The translations under genes and the position numbers were made by a program. DNA of 64,000 bases from Frigoribacterium endophyticum. GTDB lineage: Bacteria > Actinomycetota > Actinomycetes > Actinomycetales > Microbacteriaceae. This document shows positions 50,119-58,792 of the stretch, piece by piece; position 1 is the first letter of the stretch, and every line of letters starts with the position of its first letter. A model generated the notes under the pieces. That model was not told where the DNA came from and did no database searches. It saw only the letters and a list, made by a program, of their open reading frames with translations. The stretch covers positions 806,001 to 870,000 of the forward strand of contig NZ_JAAOYV010000001.1 in the NCBI RefSeq assembly GCF_011759585.1. Reading direction: 5' to 3'.

Positions 50119-50162
50119 ACGGCGGAGCACCGCCGCCCCGGAGGGCGACGGTGCTCCGCCGT
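50119..50162 (-). terminator. Strong hairpin terminator of the chaplin-like gene
   Basis: Fourteen-bp perfect outer stem (50119-50132 with 50149-50162), one mismatch, inner stem CGCCC/GGGCG and a CGGA loop, 13 nt beyond the stop. Confidence 0.75.
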
Positions 50163-50175
50163 CGGCGGGTGCCGG

Positions 50176-52254
50176 TCAGCGACGGGCCTCCCGGCGACGC
50201 GTGACGACCAGCAGGGCGACGCCGGCCAGCAGGGCCAGCAGGGCTCCGGCGAGCGTCTCGGCCGTGTCGTCGCCCGTGTAGGCGAGGGCGGACGTCGCGG
50301 CGGCGGCCGTGGCGGTGGAGGCGCCGGTCGCCACGAGGGCCTCACGACCCGTCGCCGAGGTGGTCGCCGCGGCCGTGACACCGCCGGTGGCGGCGGTCAC
50401 GACGGCCGGGCCGACGGGCTCGTCGGTCGTGGCCGGGCTGGTGGGCAGCACCGGGGTGCCGGGGTCGACCGGGGTGGTCGGGTCCGTCGGCGTGGTGGGG
50501 TCGACGGGCGTGGTGGGGTCGACCGGGGTGGTCGGCGTCACCGGGGTGGTGGGCACGACGGGCGTGCCCCCGTCGGTGTCGCTGTCGCCGATGACGGAGA
50601 CCGCGGCGCCGCCGACGGTGATCGGCAGGCCGATCACGGGCACGACCTGGGTGCCGCCGAGGACGCCGTCGTCACCGCTGGTGACCGGGCCGGTGCCCGT
50701 GGTGGGCGTGGTGCCAGTGGTGGTGCCGGTGGTGGTGTAGGTGCTGCTGCTGTCGCCGATGAAGGAGACCGCGGCGCCGCCGACGGTGATCGGCAGGCCG
50801 ACGACGGGGGCGACCTGGGTGCCGCCGAGGACGCCGTCGTCACCGCTGGTTACCGGGCCGGTGGCGGGGGTGGTGCCGGTGCCCGTGGTGGGCGTGGTGC
50901 CGCTGGTGGTGTCGGTGGTGCTGCTGTCGCCGATGACGGAGACGGCCGTGCCGCCGACCGTCACGGGCAGGCCGACGACCGGGATGACCTGGGTGCCGCC
51001 AAGGACGCCGTCGTCGCCGCTGGTGGCGGCGCCGGTGGTGGGCGTGGTGCCGATGGTGGTGCCGTCGGCGGTGCCGATGCCGGTGGTGGTGTCGGTGCTG
51101 CTGCTGTCGCCGACGACGGAGACGGCCGTGCCGCCGACGGTGACGGGCAGACCCACGACCGGGATCACCTGGGTGCCATCGAGGACGCCGTCGTCGCCGC
51201 TGGTCGCGGCGCCGGTGGCGGGGCTGGTGCCGGTGCCCGTGCTGGGCGTGGTGCCGGTGGTGGTCCCGCTGCTGCTGCTGTCGCCGATGACGGAGACCGC
51301 GGTCCCGCCGACCGTCACGGGCAGCCCGACGACCGGGATGACCTGGGTGCCGCCGAGGACGCTCTCGTCGCCGCTCGTCGTGCTTCCTCCCGAGCCCGAG
51401 CCCGAGGCCGTGCCTGAGGCGGGCGCGGTGCCCGTCGCCGGCGTCGTGCCGGTGCCGCTGCCCGTGCCTGCGCCGGTGCTCGAGCTGTCGCCCAGCACCG
51501 AGACGGCGGTGCCGCCGACGGTCACGGGCACGTCGAGGTCGACCAGCGCCTGGGTGCCGCCGAGGACGCCGTCGTCACCGCTGGTCTCGGGGGCCGGCGA
51601 CGCCGACCCCGTCGGGCCCGAGGCGGGCGCCGTGGTCGTGCCGCTGGTGCTGCTGCTGTCGCCGAGCACCGAGACAGCGGTGCCGCCCACGGTGACCGGC
51701 AGGTCGAGGTCGACGAGCGCCTGGCTGCCGCCGCCGATCGAGTCGTCTCCACTGGTCTGTGCGGGTGCGGCTGCGGGTGCGGAGGCGGGTGCCGGGGCAG
51801 GTGCCGCCGGCACCGTCGGGGCGGTGGCCGGTGCCGCCGCGCTCGTCGCGTCGCCGACCACGGTGACGGCCGTGTCGGTCACGGTGACCGGGACGTCGAC
51901 CGACACGATGCCCTGCGTGCCCGACAGCAGCCCGGCGTCGCCGCTGGTCGTCGTGACCGGCGCGGCAGCGGGTGCGGCGGGAGCGGCCGGAGCCGGAGCC
52001 GGGGCCGCGGCAGCAGGCGCCGCAGCGGCAGGCGCGGCCGGGGCTGGGGCCGACGACGTCGCGTCGCCGACCACGCTGACGGCGGTGCCGAGGGCCGAGA
52101 CCGGGGCCTCGACCACCGCGGCGACCTGGGTGCCCGAGAGCAGCCCGTCGTCTCCGCCGGTGAGGGTGTCCGCCTGGGCGGCGGTGGTTCCGAGGGCGCA
52201 CAGGCCCCCGACGAAGAGCGCTCCGAGGAGCCCTCTCGAGACGTGCTTGTTCAT
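50176..52254 (-). CDS. Cell-wall-anchored surface protein with nine chaplin-like repeats
   Basis: 692 residues. A signal peptide ends near ALGTTAAQA (about 28). Nine units of about 35 residues follow, each of the form [11 protein letters not shown], then [12 protein letters not shown], then AVSVIGDSS, separated by Ser/Thr/Gly or Ala/Pro linkers. The pattern GVLxGtQVxxPVxVPVxVxGnxVxVIG is that of streptomycete chaplins, but the repeats lack the two cysteines. A Thr/Pro segment precedes a sorting signal: LAYTG (657-661), hydrophobic helix and Arg-rich tail, the class E sortase (SrtE) type used by long chaplins. Expected to sit on the wall and alter surface hydrophobicity. GGAGAAG lies just before the ATG. 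Confidence 0.85.
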   Translation of the reverse strand: MNKHVSRGLLGALFVGGLCALGTTAAQADTLTGGDDGLLSGTQVAAVVEAPVSALGTAVSVVGDATSSAPAPAAPAAAAPAAAAPAPAPAAPAAPAAAPVTTTSGDAGLLSGTQGIVSVDVPVTVTDTAVTVVGDATSAAAPATAPTVPAAPAPAPASAPAAAPAQTSGDDSIGGGSQALVDLDLPVTVGGTAVSVLGDSSSTSGTTTAPASGPTGSASPAPETSGDDGVLGGTQALVDLDVPVTVGGTAVSVLGDSSSTGAGTGSGTGTTPATGTAPASGTASGSGSGGSTTSGDESVLGGTQVIPVVGLPVTVGGTAVSVIGDSSSSGTTTGTTPSTGTGTSPATGAATSGDDGVLDGTQVIPVVGLPVTVGGTAVSVVGDSSSTDTTTGIGTADGTTIGTTPTTGAATSGDDGVLGGTQVIPVVGLPVTVGGTAVSVIGDSSTTDTTSGTTPTTGTGTTPATGPVTSGDDGVLGGTQVAPVVGLPITVGGAAVSFIGDSSSTYTTTGTTTGTTPTTGTGPVTSGDDGVLGGTQVVPVIGLPITVGGAAVSVIGDSDTDGGTPVVPTTPVTPTTPVDPTTPVDPTTPTDPTTPVDPGTPVLPTSPATTDEPVGPAVVTAATGGVTAAATTSATGREALVATGASTATAAAATSALAYTGDDTAETLAGALLALLAGVALLVVTRRREARR
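50575..52180 (-). repeat. DNA tandem repeats encoding chaplin-like units
   Basis: Coding repeats of roughly 160-190 bp, most similar over repeats 4-9 (about 50575-51600), which share long identical stretches such as the codons for VTVGG. They invite unequal recombination, so repeat number probably differs between strains and the assembly here deserves care. Confidence 0.75.
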
Positions 52255-52407
52255 GGTCTTCTCCGTACGAGTGAGGTGTGGGCGCCGCGCGGGGCGGCGA
52301 GGGGCGCGTGTGTCGCTCGGCAGGCGGTGCCTGCGGCGGCGGGTCGGCTCCTGCTCAGCAGGAGCGCCCGCGGCGTGGGCGGGAGCCCACGAGCGACGCG
52401 ACCGACC

Positions 52408-53520
52408 TCAGTCGGGGGAGCTGTCGGTGTCGTGCACGGGCGACGACGGGAGGTCGTCGTCGCCGTCGGAGGAGCCCGCCGTGATTGTCAGGGCGGGGAG
52501 CTGGGAGGCGCGGGTGGCGTCGGCCACGACGGCGCCGCCCGCGGCGCCGCCCGCGCCGGCGCCCTGCGAGCCCTGGCCCGAGCCGGAGGGCAGGGCGGGC
52601 TGGCCGTCGTCCGACGGGCCGGGGAGGGGCGCGGGAGCGGGGGAGAGGGGCAGGTCGGAGGCGCGGGTCGGGTCACCGGCGGAGGCGCGGTCGCCTGCCT
52701 GCGCCGCCACGATCGCGGCCCGGAGCGCGGTGCCCGCGTCGACCGCGACGACGTCGGCGGCCCCGGGCGACAGCGACGCCGTCGCGGCCGGGTCGCCCGC
52801 AGCGAGGCCAGCGGCCGGGGAGGCGGCGACGGGGGAACCGGTGCCGAGCAGGTCGCCCACGGTGGCGATCGCCGTCGGGCCCGCGTCGGGCGCGTCGCCG
52901 GTGCCGGCTGCGCCCGGCGTGGCGGGCAGGGCGGGCGCGGTCGGCAGGGCGGGCACGAGCGGCGCGAGCACGTCGGCGGGAGCCGGGGCGGCCGCGGCGT
53001 CGGCGACCGTGCCGACGGCCGCGTCGGCGACGGCGGCGACCGGAGCGACGACGGTCGCGACCGGGGCGGGGCCCGTGACGGCCTGCGCGACCGGGACGGC
53101 CGAAACGACGCGGTCGACGGTCTGCGCCACCGGGGCGACGACGCTGCTGACGGGGGCGGCGGCCGCGACCTGCTGCACGACCTGGGGCGCCACGGGGGCG
53201 ACGGCCTGCACGACGCGCTGCACCGGCGGCGCGACCGCGGTGACCTGGGTGGCGACCTGCGTCGCCGACGCCACCGCGCCTCCCGCCGTCTGCGCGACCG
53301 CGGCGACGGGGGCGTCGAGCGAGCCCGTCACGCTGCCGAGGGCCTGCGTCGTCCCGCCGAGCAGCGAGGGCGACGACGCGGTGTCGGCGGAGGCCGAGCG
53401 CGGCGCGAGGGCGAGCGCGAGGACGACGAAGGCCAGCGCGAGGAGGCCGGAGAGGACCAGGAGGCGCACGAGCGAGAGCGCGGCGGGTCGCCGCGTCGTC
53501 GTCTCGGCCGTCTGATCCAC
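52408..53520 (-). CDS. Low-complexity Ala/Val/Pro exported protein, unknown
   Basis: 370 residues. A basic N-terminus and one hydrophobic helix (about 17-40, ending ALAPRSASA) form a signal peptide or anchor. The mature part is almost all Ala, Val, Pro, Thr and Ser with irregular repeats (VAPVAQTVDRVV, VAPPVQRVVQAVAPVAPQVVQQV) that could form amphipathic helices, then an acidic tail (DGDDDLPSSPVHDTDSSPD). No domain recognised and no sorting motif. GAAGG lies 9 nt before GTG 53520. It precedes the chaplin-like gene by 153 bp on the same strand and may be its partner. Confidence 0.7.
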   Translation of the reverse strand: MDQTAETTTRRPAALSLVRLLVLSGLLALAFVVLALALAPRSASADTASSPSLLGGTTQALGSVTGSLDAPVAAVAQTAGGAVASATQVATQVTAVAPPVQRVVQAVAPVAPQVVQQVAAAAPVSSVVAPVAQTVDRVVSAVPVAQAVTGPAPVATVVAPVAAVADAAVGTVADAAAAPAPADVLAPLVPALPTAPALPATPGAAGTGDAPDAGPTAIATVGDLLGTGSPVAASPAAGLAAGDPAATASLSPGAADVVAVDAGTALRAAIVAAQAGDRASAGDPTRASDLPLSPAPAPLPGPSDDGQPALPSGSGQGSQGAGAGGAAGGAVVADATRASQLPALTITAGSSDGDDDLPSSPVHDTDSSPD

Positions 53521-53675
53521 GGCGCACCGCCTTCGGTCGCTTCGTCGAGTCGCCGGCTGGTGAGGGCCGGCCGCGGGGTGGTTGATCCCGCGTGCCGACA
53601 TTCCTACGCCGTCGTCCCCCGCTCGTCAACGAAGGATGCTCAGATGTACCCCGCATTCCCGCCGCGGCATGGTCG

Positions 53676-53681
53676 TAGGCT
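53676..53681 (+). promoter_or_regulatory. Leaderless -10 of the amidase gene
   Basis: TAGGCT, 7 nt, then ATG at 53689. Confidence 0.5.
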
Positions 53682-53688
53682 CGGGACG

Positions 53689-55125
53689 ATGTTCGAACTC
53701 CACCACCTCAGCGCCCACGAGCAGTGGGACTGGCTGCGCCGCGGCGAGGTCACCCCCCGCGAGCTCGCCGACCACTACCTGGCCCGGATCGAGCGGCTCG
53801 ACCCGGAGGTGCGGGCCTTCGTCACGGTGACGCCGGAGGCCGCCCGGCGCCGTGCCGACGAGCTCGCCGCGGCGGGTCGGAGCGCCGCGCCGCTCTGGGG
53901 CCTGCCGCTCGCCGACAAGGACCTCTACGACCGGGCCGGGGTGCCCACCCGCTCCGGCTCGCGGCTCACAGCGGCGACCCCCGCGGCCCGCGACAGCGAG
54001 ATCGCCGCCGTGCTGTCGGAGGCCGGGGCCGTGAGCCTGGGCAAGACGAGCACGCCCGAGTACGGCCTCACGGGCTACACCGAGCCGCTCGCGGGCCCGG
54101 TCACGCGCAACCCGTGGGGGCTCGGCACGGGTGCGGAGCTCGGGGCGGGCGGGTCGAGCGGCGGCGCCGCGGCCGCGGTCGCCGCCGGGCTGCTGCCGTT
54201 CGCGCCCGGCAGCGACGGCGGCGGGTCGATCCGCATCCCCGCCGCGGCGAACGGGCTCGTCGGCCTCAAGCCGTCCCGAGGCCGCGTGCCGGCGCAGTCC
54301 GGCCTCTCGAGCCTCGGCGGCCTCTCGGTGGGCGGCCCGATCGCCCGCACCGTGGCCGACGCGGCCCTGCTGCTCGACGCGATGGTGTCGCCCGACGGCC
54401 GCCCGCCCCGGGTCGACACGGCGCTGCGCGCGCCCGACTCTCCCGACGGCGCCTGGCTGGGGTCGGCGGTGCGCGGCGAGGGCCGTCACCAGCTCGGGGT
54501 GCTGACGGCCAGCCCGTGGGACGACGCCTACGACGTCCGGGTCGACCCGCGCCTCCTCGCGGTCCTCTCCGACGCCGTCGACCTCCTGGCGACGATGGGC
54601 CACGGGGTCGAGGAGGCCTCGCTGCCGGCCTCGCGGTACCCCCAGCTCTTCCGCACCCTCTGGCAGGCGGGCGCCGCGGGCATCCCGGCCGAGACCGACG
54701 ACGACTTCGCCCGGCTCGAGCCGATGACGGCCTGGCTCGTGCGTCGCGGCCGCGAGATCGGAGCCCGCGAGCTCGGGGCGACCCTCGCCGGGCTCGCCGA
54801 GTTCGAGCGCAGCGTCGTGCGGGCGTTCGACCGGTTCGACGCGGTCGTCACCCCCTCGCTCGCCCTCCTGCCGCAGCCGCTCGGCTGGTACGACGCCGAC
54901 GACCCGGAGCGCGCGTTCGAGCAGCAGTGCCTCGTCTCGCCCTTCACCTCCTTCGTCAACGTGGCGGGACTGCCCGCGATCACGCTGCCGGTGGGCGAGG
55001 TCGACGGCCTGCCCGCGGGCGTGCAGCTGATCGGGCGCCCCGGCCGGGAGGACGTGCTGCTGAGCATCGGCGCACAGCTCGAGCGGCGGCTGCGCTGGCA
55101 GCGGAGGCACCCCTCCGTCTGGTGA
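53689..55125 (+). CDS. Amidase signature family protein
   Basis: 478 residues with the Ser-cisSer-Lys triad of the amidase signature family: Lys in PLADKDLYDRAG (about 77), cis-Ser and nucleophile in GAGGSSGGAAAAVAAGLLPFAPGSDGGGSIRIPAAANGLVGLKPSRGRVP (about 155-200). C-terminal VSPFTSFVNVAGLPAITLPVGEVDGLPAGVQLIGRPGRED is typical. Not GatA: no gatB or gatC is adjacent, and the Gat-specific context is lacking. The substrate may be a small amide. Leaderless start, followed by a large bidirectional hairpin. Confidence 0.9.
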   Translation: MFELHHLSAHEQWDWLRRGEVTPRELADHYLARIERLDPEVRAFVTVTPEAARRRADELAAAGRSAAPLWGLPLADKDLYDRAGVPTRSGSRLTAATPAARDSEIAAVLSEAGAVSLGKTSTPEYGLTGYTEPLAGPVTRNPWGLGTGAELGAGGSSGGAAAAVAAGLLPFAPGSDGGGSIRIPAAANGLVGLKPSRGRVPAQSGLSSLGGLSVGGPIARTVADAALLLDAMVSPDGRPPRVDTALRAPDSPDGAWLGSAVRGEGRHQLGVLTASPWDDAYDVRVDPRLLAVLSDAVDLLATMGHGVEEASLPASRYPQLFRTLWQAGAAGIPAETDDDFARLEPMTAWLVRRGREIGARELGATLAGLAEFERSVVRAFDRFDAVVTPSLALLPQPLGWYDADDPERAFEQQCLVSPFTSFVNVAGLPAITLPVGEVDGLPAGVQLIGRPGREDVLLSIGAQLERRLRWQRRHPSVW

Positions 55126-55133
55126 CCGACGCA

Positions 55134-55190
55134 CGAGGTGACCCGTCCCGGGCCCTCGAGCACGTCGAGGCCCCCCGTCGGGTCACCTCG
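55134..55190. terminator. Bidirectional terminator between amidase and ABC operon
   Basis: Perfect 12-bp outer stem CGAGGTGACCCG (55134-55145) with 55179-55190, enclosing a second stem (CCTCG/CGAGG). Placed between convergent stops at 55125 and 55211. Confidence 0.75.
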
Positions 55191-55210
55191 ACCGCGCTGC
55201 GCCGCGCTGC

Positions 55211-56101
55211 TCAGTCGATCGTCGGCACCGACGCGATCAACGACCGCGTGTACTCGTGCTGCGGCCGCCGCAGCACGTCGTCGGTCGCGCCCTGCTCGAC
55301 GACCCTCCCGTCGCGCAGCACGGCCACCCGGTCGGCGAGGTGCTGCACGAGGCCGATGTCGTGCGAGACCAGCAGCAGGCTGAGGCCCAGGTCGGTGCGC
55401 AGCTCGCGCAGCAGCTCGATGATCTGCGCGCGGACGGTCACGTCGAGGGCGCTCATCGGCTCGTCGCCGACCAGCAGCCGCGGGCGGTGCACGACGGCGC
55501 GAGCGAGCGCGACGCGCTGGCGCTGACCGCCGCTGAACTCGTGCGGCCACCGCTCGGCGTCGGCGGCGTCGAGGCCGACGCGCTCGAGCACCTCGGCCAC
55601 GAGCGCGCGGTGGTCGCCCGCGACGTGCAGGTGCCGCAGCGGCTCGGCCACCGTGTCGCCGACGCGCATGCGGGGGTCGAGCGAGCTGTACGGGTCCTGC
55701 AGCACGACGCCGGTCTGCCGCCGGAACCAGCGGAGCTGTGCCGCCCGGCCGGGCTCGACCGGGCGCCCGTCGAAGGCGACCGTGCCGTCCGTCGGGCGGT
55801 CGAGGGCCAGCAGGAGGCGCACCAGCGTCGACTTGCCGGAGCCCGACTCGCCGATCAGGGCGACGCTCTCGCCCGGCCCCACGTCGAGGTCGGCGTCGAC
55901 GAGCGCGTGCCGCACCGGGCCGGGCTGGAAGGGCGACCGACGCGGCAGCCGGAACGTGCGAGTGAGGCCCCGGCCGCTGAGCAGGGGCGACGGGGTCGGC
56001 TCGGCCGCGCCGCCAGCGGTGCCCGCGGCACCCGCGCTGCCCGCCGCGCCCGCGGTGTCCGCCGTGCCCGGGCCGCCCGCCTCGCCCGTCGGCCCCGTCA
56101 C
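55211..56101 (-). CDS. Opp/Dpp-type ABC transporter ATP-binding protein (second ATPase)
   Basis: 296 residues. Ala/Gly-rich N-terminus (about 35 residues), then Walker A GESGSGKST, Q-loop VVLQDPYSSLDPRMRVGDTVAEPL, signature FSGGQRQR, Walker B RLLVGDEPMSALDVTVRAQI and switch LLVSHDIGLV; the HEYTRSLIASVP tail identifies the OppF/DppF group. GTG 56101 overlaps the preceding stop; an upstream GTG at 56113 is possible. Last gene of the operon, ending at a bidirectional terminator. Confidence 0.9.
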   Translation of the reverse strand: MTGPTGEAGGPGTADTAGAAGSAGAAGTAGGAAEPTPSPLLSGRGLTRTFRLPRRSPFQPGPVRHALVDADLDVGPGESVALIGESGSGKSTLVRLLLALDRPTDGTVAFDGRPVEPGRAAQLRWFRRQTGVVLQDPYSSLDPRMRVGDTVAEPLRHLHVAGDHRALVAEVLERVGLDAADAERWPHEFSGGQRQRVALARAVVHRPRLLVGDEPMSALDVTVRAQIIELLRELRTDLGLSLLLVSHDIGLVQHLADRVAVLRDGRVVEQGATDDVLRRPQHEYTRSLIASVPTID

Positions 56102-56877
56102 GACGCCCTCCACGTGGTGGCGCGGGTCGCGGCCACGAGCCCGCGCGTCACGGGGTGCTCGGGGGCGTGCAGGAGGCGCGTGACCGGCCCGCTCTCGACC
56201 GCGCGCCCCTGCGACAGGACCACCGCCTCCTCGGCCACCTGCGCCAGCACGGCGAGGTCGTGGGTCACGAAGAGCAGCGACGCCCCCCGCTCGTCGACCA
56301 GGCGGCGGAAGAGCCGGAGCACCTCGGCCTGGGTCGTGACGTCGAGCGCGGTCGTCGGCTCGTCGGCGAGCAGCACGGCCGGCCGGGTGATCAGCGCCGT
56401 GGCGATGACGACCCGCTGCCGCTGGCCACCGGAGAGCTGGTGGGGGTACCTGTCGACGATGCGGTCCGGCTCGGGCAGCCCGACCTCGGCGGCCGCCTCG
56501 ACGGCGCGGCGGCGGGCCTCGCGGCGGGTCACCGTGCCGTGCAGCCGGAGCGGCTCGGCGATCTGGCGCCCGACGGTCATGACGGGGTCGAGGGCCGTGC
56601 GCGGGTCCTGGAAGACGGTGCCGACCACGGCGCCGCGCACGCGGGCCAGCTCGCGCTCGGGCAGACCGAGCAGCTCGCGCCCGTCGAGGCGCACGCTGCC
56701 GGCCACGCGCGCGGTGCGGGGCAGCAGGCCCAGCACGGCGAGGGTGGTCAGCGACTTGCCCGACCCGGACTCGCCGATCAGCCCGAGCCGCGCGCCGTCG
56801 TCGAGCCGGAGGGAGAGGTCGTCGACGACGGCCCGGTCGCCGATGGTCACGGTCAGGTGGTCGATCTCGAGCGTCAC
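56098..56877 (-). CDS. Opp/Dpp-type ABC transporter ATP-binding protein (first ATPase)
   Basis: 259 residues of the OppD/DppD/NikD group. Walker A GESGSGKS, Q-loop TVFQDPRTALDPVMTVGRQIAEPL, signature LSGGQRQR, Walker B AVLLADEPTTALDVTTQAEVL and switch FVTHDLAVLAQ, ending HPVTRGLVAATRA. OppD members usually carry a C-terminal Fe-S-like Cys motif; none is present here, so the protein is the short form. Both ends overlap neighbouring genes by GTGA, so the two ATPases should be made in equal amounts. Confidence 0.9.
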   Translation of the reverse strand: MTLEIDHLTVTIGDRAVVDDLSLRLDDGARLGLIGESGSGKSLTTLAVLGLLPRTARVAGSVRLDGRELLGLPERELARVRGAVVGTVFQDPRTALDPVMTVGRQIAEPLRLHGTVTRREARRRAVEAAAEVGLPEPDRIVDRYPHQLSGGQRQRVVIATALITRPAVLLADEPTTALDVTTQAEVLRLFRRLVDERGASLLFVTHDLAVLAQVAEEAVVLSQGRAVESGPVTRLLHAPEHPVTRGLVAATRATTWRAS

Positions 56878-57842
56878 GAGGTCACCTCCGGGGCGGGGGA
56901 GCGGGCGGGGTCGGCGGGGTCGGACGGGTAGGACGGGTGACGGCGGCCTGAGCGGCCCGCCCCGGCCGTGCCGCCCGTGCCGCCCGTGCCCTCCGTGCCG
57001 GCGGTCCGGTCGCGGAGGCGCGGGTCGGCCGCGTCGCGGACGGCGTCGCCGAGCAGGTTGAGGGCTAGCACGGTGAGCGTGATCGCGAGCCCCGGCCAGA
57101 CGACCGTCCAGGGGTGCACGCCGAGGAACTTCTGGAGGTCGGCGAGGAGTCGCCCCCACGACGCGGTCTCGGCCGAGGCGCCGTAGCCGAGGAAGGAGAG
57201 CCCCGCCTCCGCGAGCACGCTGGTCGCCATGGCGAGCGACAGCTGCACGACGAACACCGGGGCGATGTTCGGCAGCACGTGGCGGCGGAGGACGGCCGCG
57301 GTGCCGGCGCCGGAGGCCCGCGCCGCCGTGACGTAGTCCTCGCGGACCACGCGCCGGATGTCCGCGCGCGACACGCGCGCGATCGTGACCCCGTAGCCCA
57401 CGCCGGTCGCCACGACGACGACCGCGAGCGACCCGCCGAACGCCGCCGCGAGGGCCATCGCCACGAGGATCGTGGGGAAGGCGACGAGCACGTCGATCAG
57501 CACGGCGGTCGCCTCGCGGACGGGCCGGGCGGTGAGCGAGCCGAGCGCCGCCAGGGCCAGCCCGACGAGCACCGCGACCACGCCGGCCGAGACCGCGACG
57601 ACGACGGTCGTGCCGGTCGCGGCGAGGACGTAGCTCGCGATGTCGCGGCCGACGCCGTCGGTGCCGAAGAGGTGGGCGCCCGACGGCGGCAGCCAGGCGG
57701 AGTACGGGTCGGTCGTGAAGGGGTCGAGCGGCGTCCAGACCCGGCTCACCAGCGCGCCGACGAGCAGCAGGGCGAGCCAGTAGGCCGCGGCGGCGCCGGC
57801 GGGGCGGCGGAGGAGGGCGCCGAGCGCGCTGCGCCGCCTCAC
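56874..57842 (-). CDS. Opp/Dpp-type ABC transporter permease (DppC-like)
   Basis: 322 residues, about six helices. The N-terminal region includes PFTTDPYSAWLPPSGAHLFGTDGVGRDIASYVL, the signature HxxGTDxxGRD of DppC/OppC proteins. The EAA loop reads EDYVTAARASGAGTAAVLRRHVLPNIAPV, and the final region has PDPADPARSPAPEVTS, a Pro/Gly-rich tail of about 40 residues after the last helix not found in most relatives. Start GTG overlaps the DppB-like gene. Confidence 0.9.
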   Translation of the reverse strand: MRRRSALGALLRRPAGAAAAYWLALLLVGALVSRVWTPLDPFTTDPYSAWLPPSGAHLFGTDGVGRDIASYVLAATGTTVVVAVSAGVVAVLVGLALAALGSLTARPVREATAVLIDVLVAFPTILVAMALAAAFGGSLAVVVVATGVGYGVTIARVSRADIRRVVREDYVTAARASGAGTAAVLRRHVLPNIAPVFVVQLSLAMATSVLAEAGLSFLGYGASAETASWGRLLADLQKFLGVHPWTVVWPGLAITLTVLALNLLGDAVRDAADPRLRDRTAGTEGTGGTGGTAGAGRSGRRHPSYPSDPADPARSPAPEVTS

Positions 57843-58792
57843 GCGTCCTGCTCCCGGAGGCGCGGGTCGAGCCGGCGGTGCACGACGTCGACGACGAGCC
57901 CGACGAGCAGCACGAGGGCCGTCAGGGTCATCAGCTCGCCCTGCACCTTGGTGAGGTCTCGACGGCCCACGTCGCTCACCAGCATGCGGCCGAGGCCGGG
58001 CAGGGAGAAGAGCTGCTCGACGACGACCGCGCCGACGACCAGGCCCGCGACCTGGAGGCCGAGCACGCTGACGACGCTGAGCAGCACGTTCGGCAGCCCG
58101 TGGCGGAGCAGGGCCCGCGTGGTGGTCATGCCCTTGGCGGCCGCCGCGCGCACGTAGTCCTCGTCGAGGGCGCCGACGACGGCGGAGCGGGTGAAGCGGA
58201 ACAGCACGGCGCCCTCGACGAGGCCGATCGTGACGGCCGGCAGCACGAGCGAGCGCAGGGCCCGGCCGGGCTCCTCCCAGCCGTCGACCGGGAACCCCTG
58301 GGTCGGCAGCACCTTCAGGGTCACCCCGAAGAGCGCGATGAGGAGCATGCCCGCCCAGACCACCGGCACCGCGGCGAGCAGCTGCGCGACGACCGCGAGC
58401 ACGGCGCCCGACGCGCGGTGGTGGCGGATCGCGGCCACGACCCCGAGGGGCACGCCGACGGCCAGCCCGACGACGAGCGACATCCCCGCGAGGGGCAGGG
58501 TCACGCCCAGCTTCTCCGCGACCTCGTCGGCGACCGGGGTGCCCGTCACGAGCGACTCCCCGAGGTCGAGGCGCAGCAGGCCGCCGGCCCAGTCGAGGTA
58601 CTGGACGACGACGGGCTGGTCGAGGCCGAGGGAGGCGCGGATCGCGGCCACCTGCGCGGGGCTGCCGGTCGTGCCCGCGATCGACTGCGCCACGTCGCCC
58701 GGCAGGAGGCGCAGGGTGACGAAGATCAGCACGCTGGCGACGGCGAGGCCCAGCGCGAAGAGCGCGACCCGGCCGAGCAGGAACCTCGTCAC
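57839..58792 (-). CDS. Opp/Dpp-type ABC transporter permease (DppB-like)
   Basis: 317 residues, six helices. Typical DppB start LLGRVALFALGLAVASVLIFVTLRLLPGD, then GLDQPVVVQYLDWAGGLLRLDLGESL and the EAA loop EDYVRAAAAKGMTTTRALLRHGLPNVLLSVVSVLG; LEQLFSLPGLGRMLV-like (VVEQLFSLPGLGRMLVS) near the C-terminus. Pairs with the DppC-like protein. GTG 58792 overlaps the stop of the binding-protein gene. Confidence 0.9.
   Translation of the reverse strand: MTRFLLGRVALFALGLAVASVLIFVTLRLLPGDVAQSIAGTTGSPAQVAAIRASLGLDQPVVVQYLDWAGGLLRLDLGESLVTGTPVADEVAEKLGVTLPLAGMSLVVGLAVGVPLGVVAAIRHHRASGAVLAVVAQLLAAVPVVWAGMLLIALFGVTLKVLPTQGFPVDGWEEPGRALRSLVLPAVTIGLVEGAVLFRFTRSAVVGALDEDYVRAAAAKGMTTTRALLRHGLPNVLLSVVSVLGLQVAGLVVGAVVVEQLFSLPGLGRMLVSDVGRRDLTKVQGELMTLTALVLLVGLVVDVVHRRLDPRLREQDA

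Noticed and set aside
50575-52180. CRISPR-like array
   Set aside because: The repeats are coding, in frame and contain no regular short repeat-spacer pattern; they encode chaplin-like units.
50309-53515. Long plus-strand frames opposite the surface protein genes
   Set aside because: They mirror the low-complexity minus-strand genes; signal peptide, ribosome-binding site and sorting signal exist only on the minus strand.
53689-55125. GatA subunit of the amidotransferase
   Set aside because: It lacks adjacent gatB and gatC and diverges in the C-terminal half; the general amidase signature is all that is shared.
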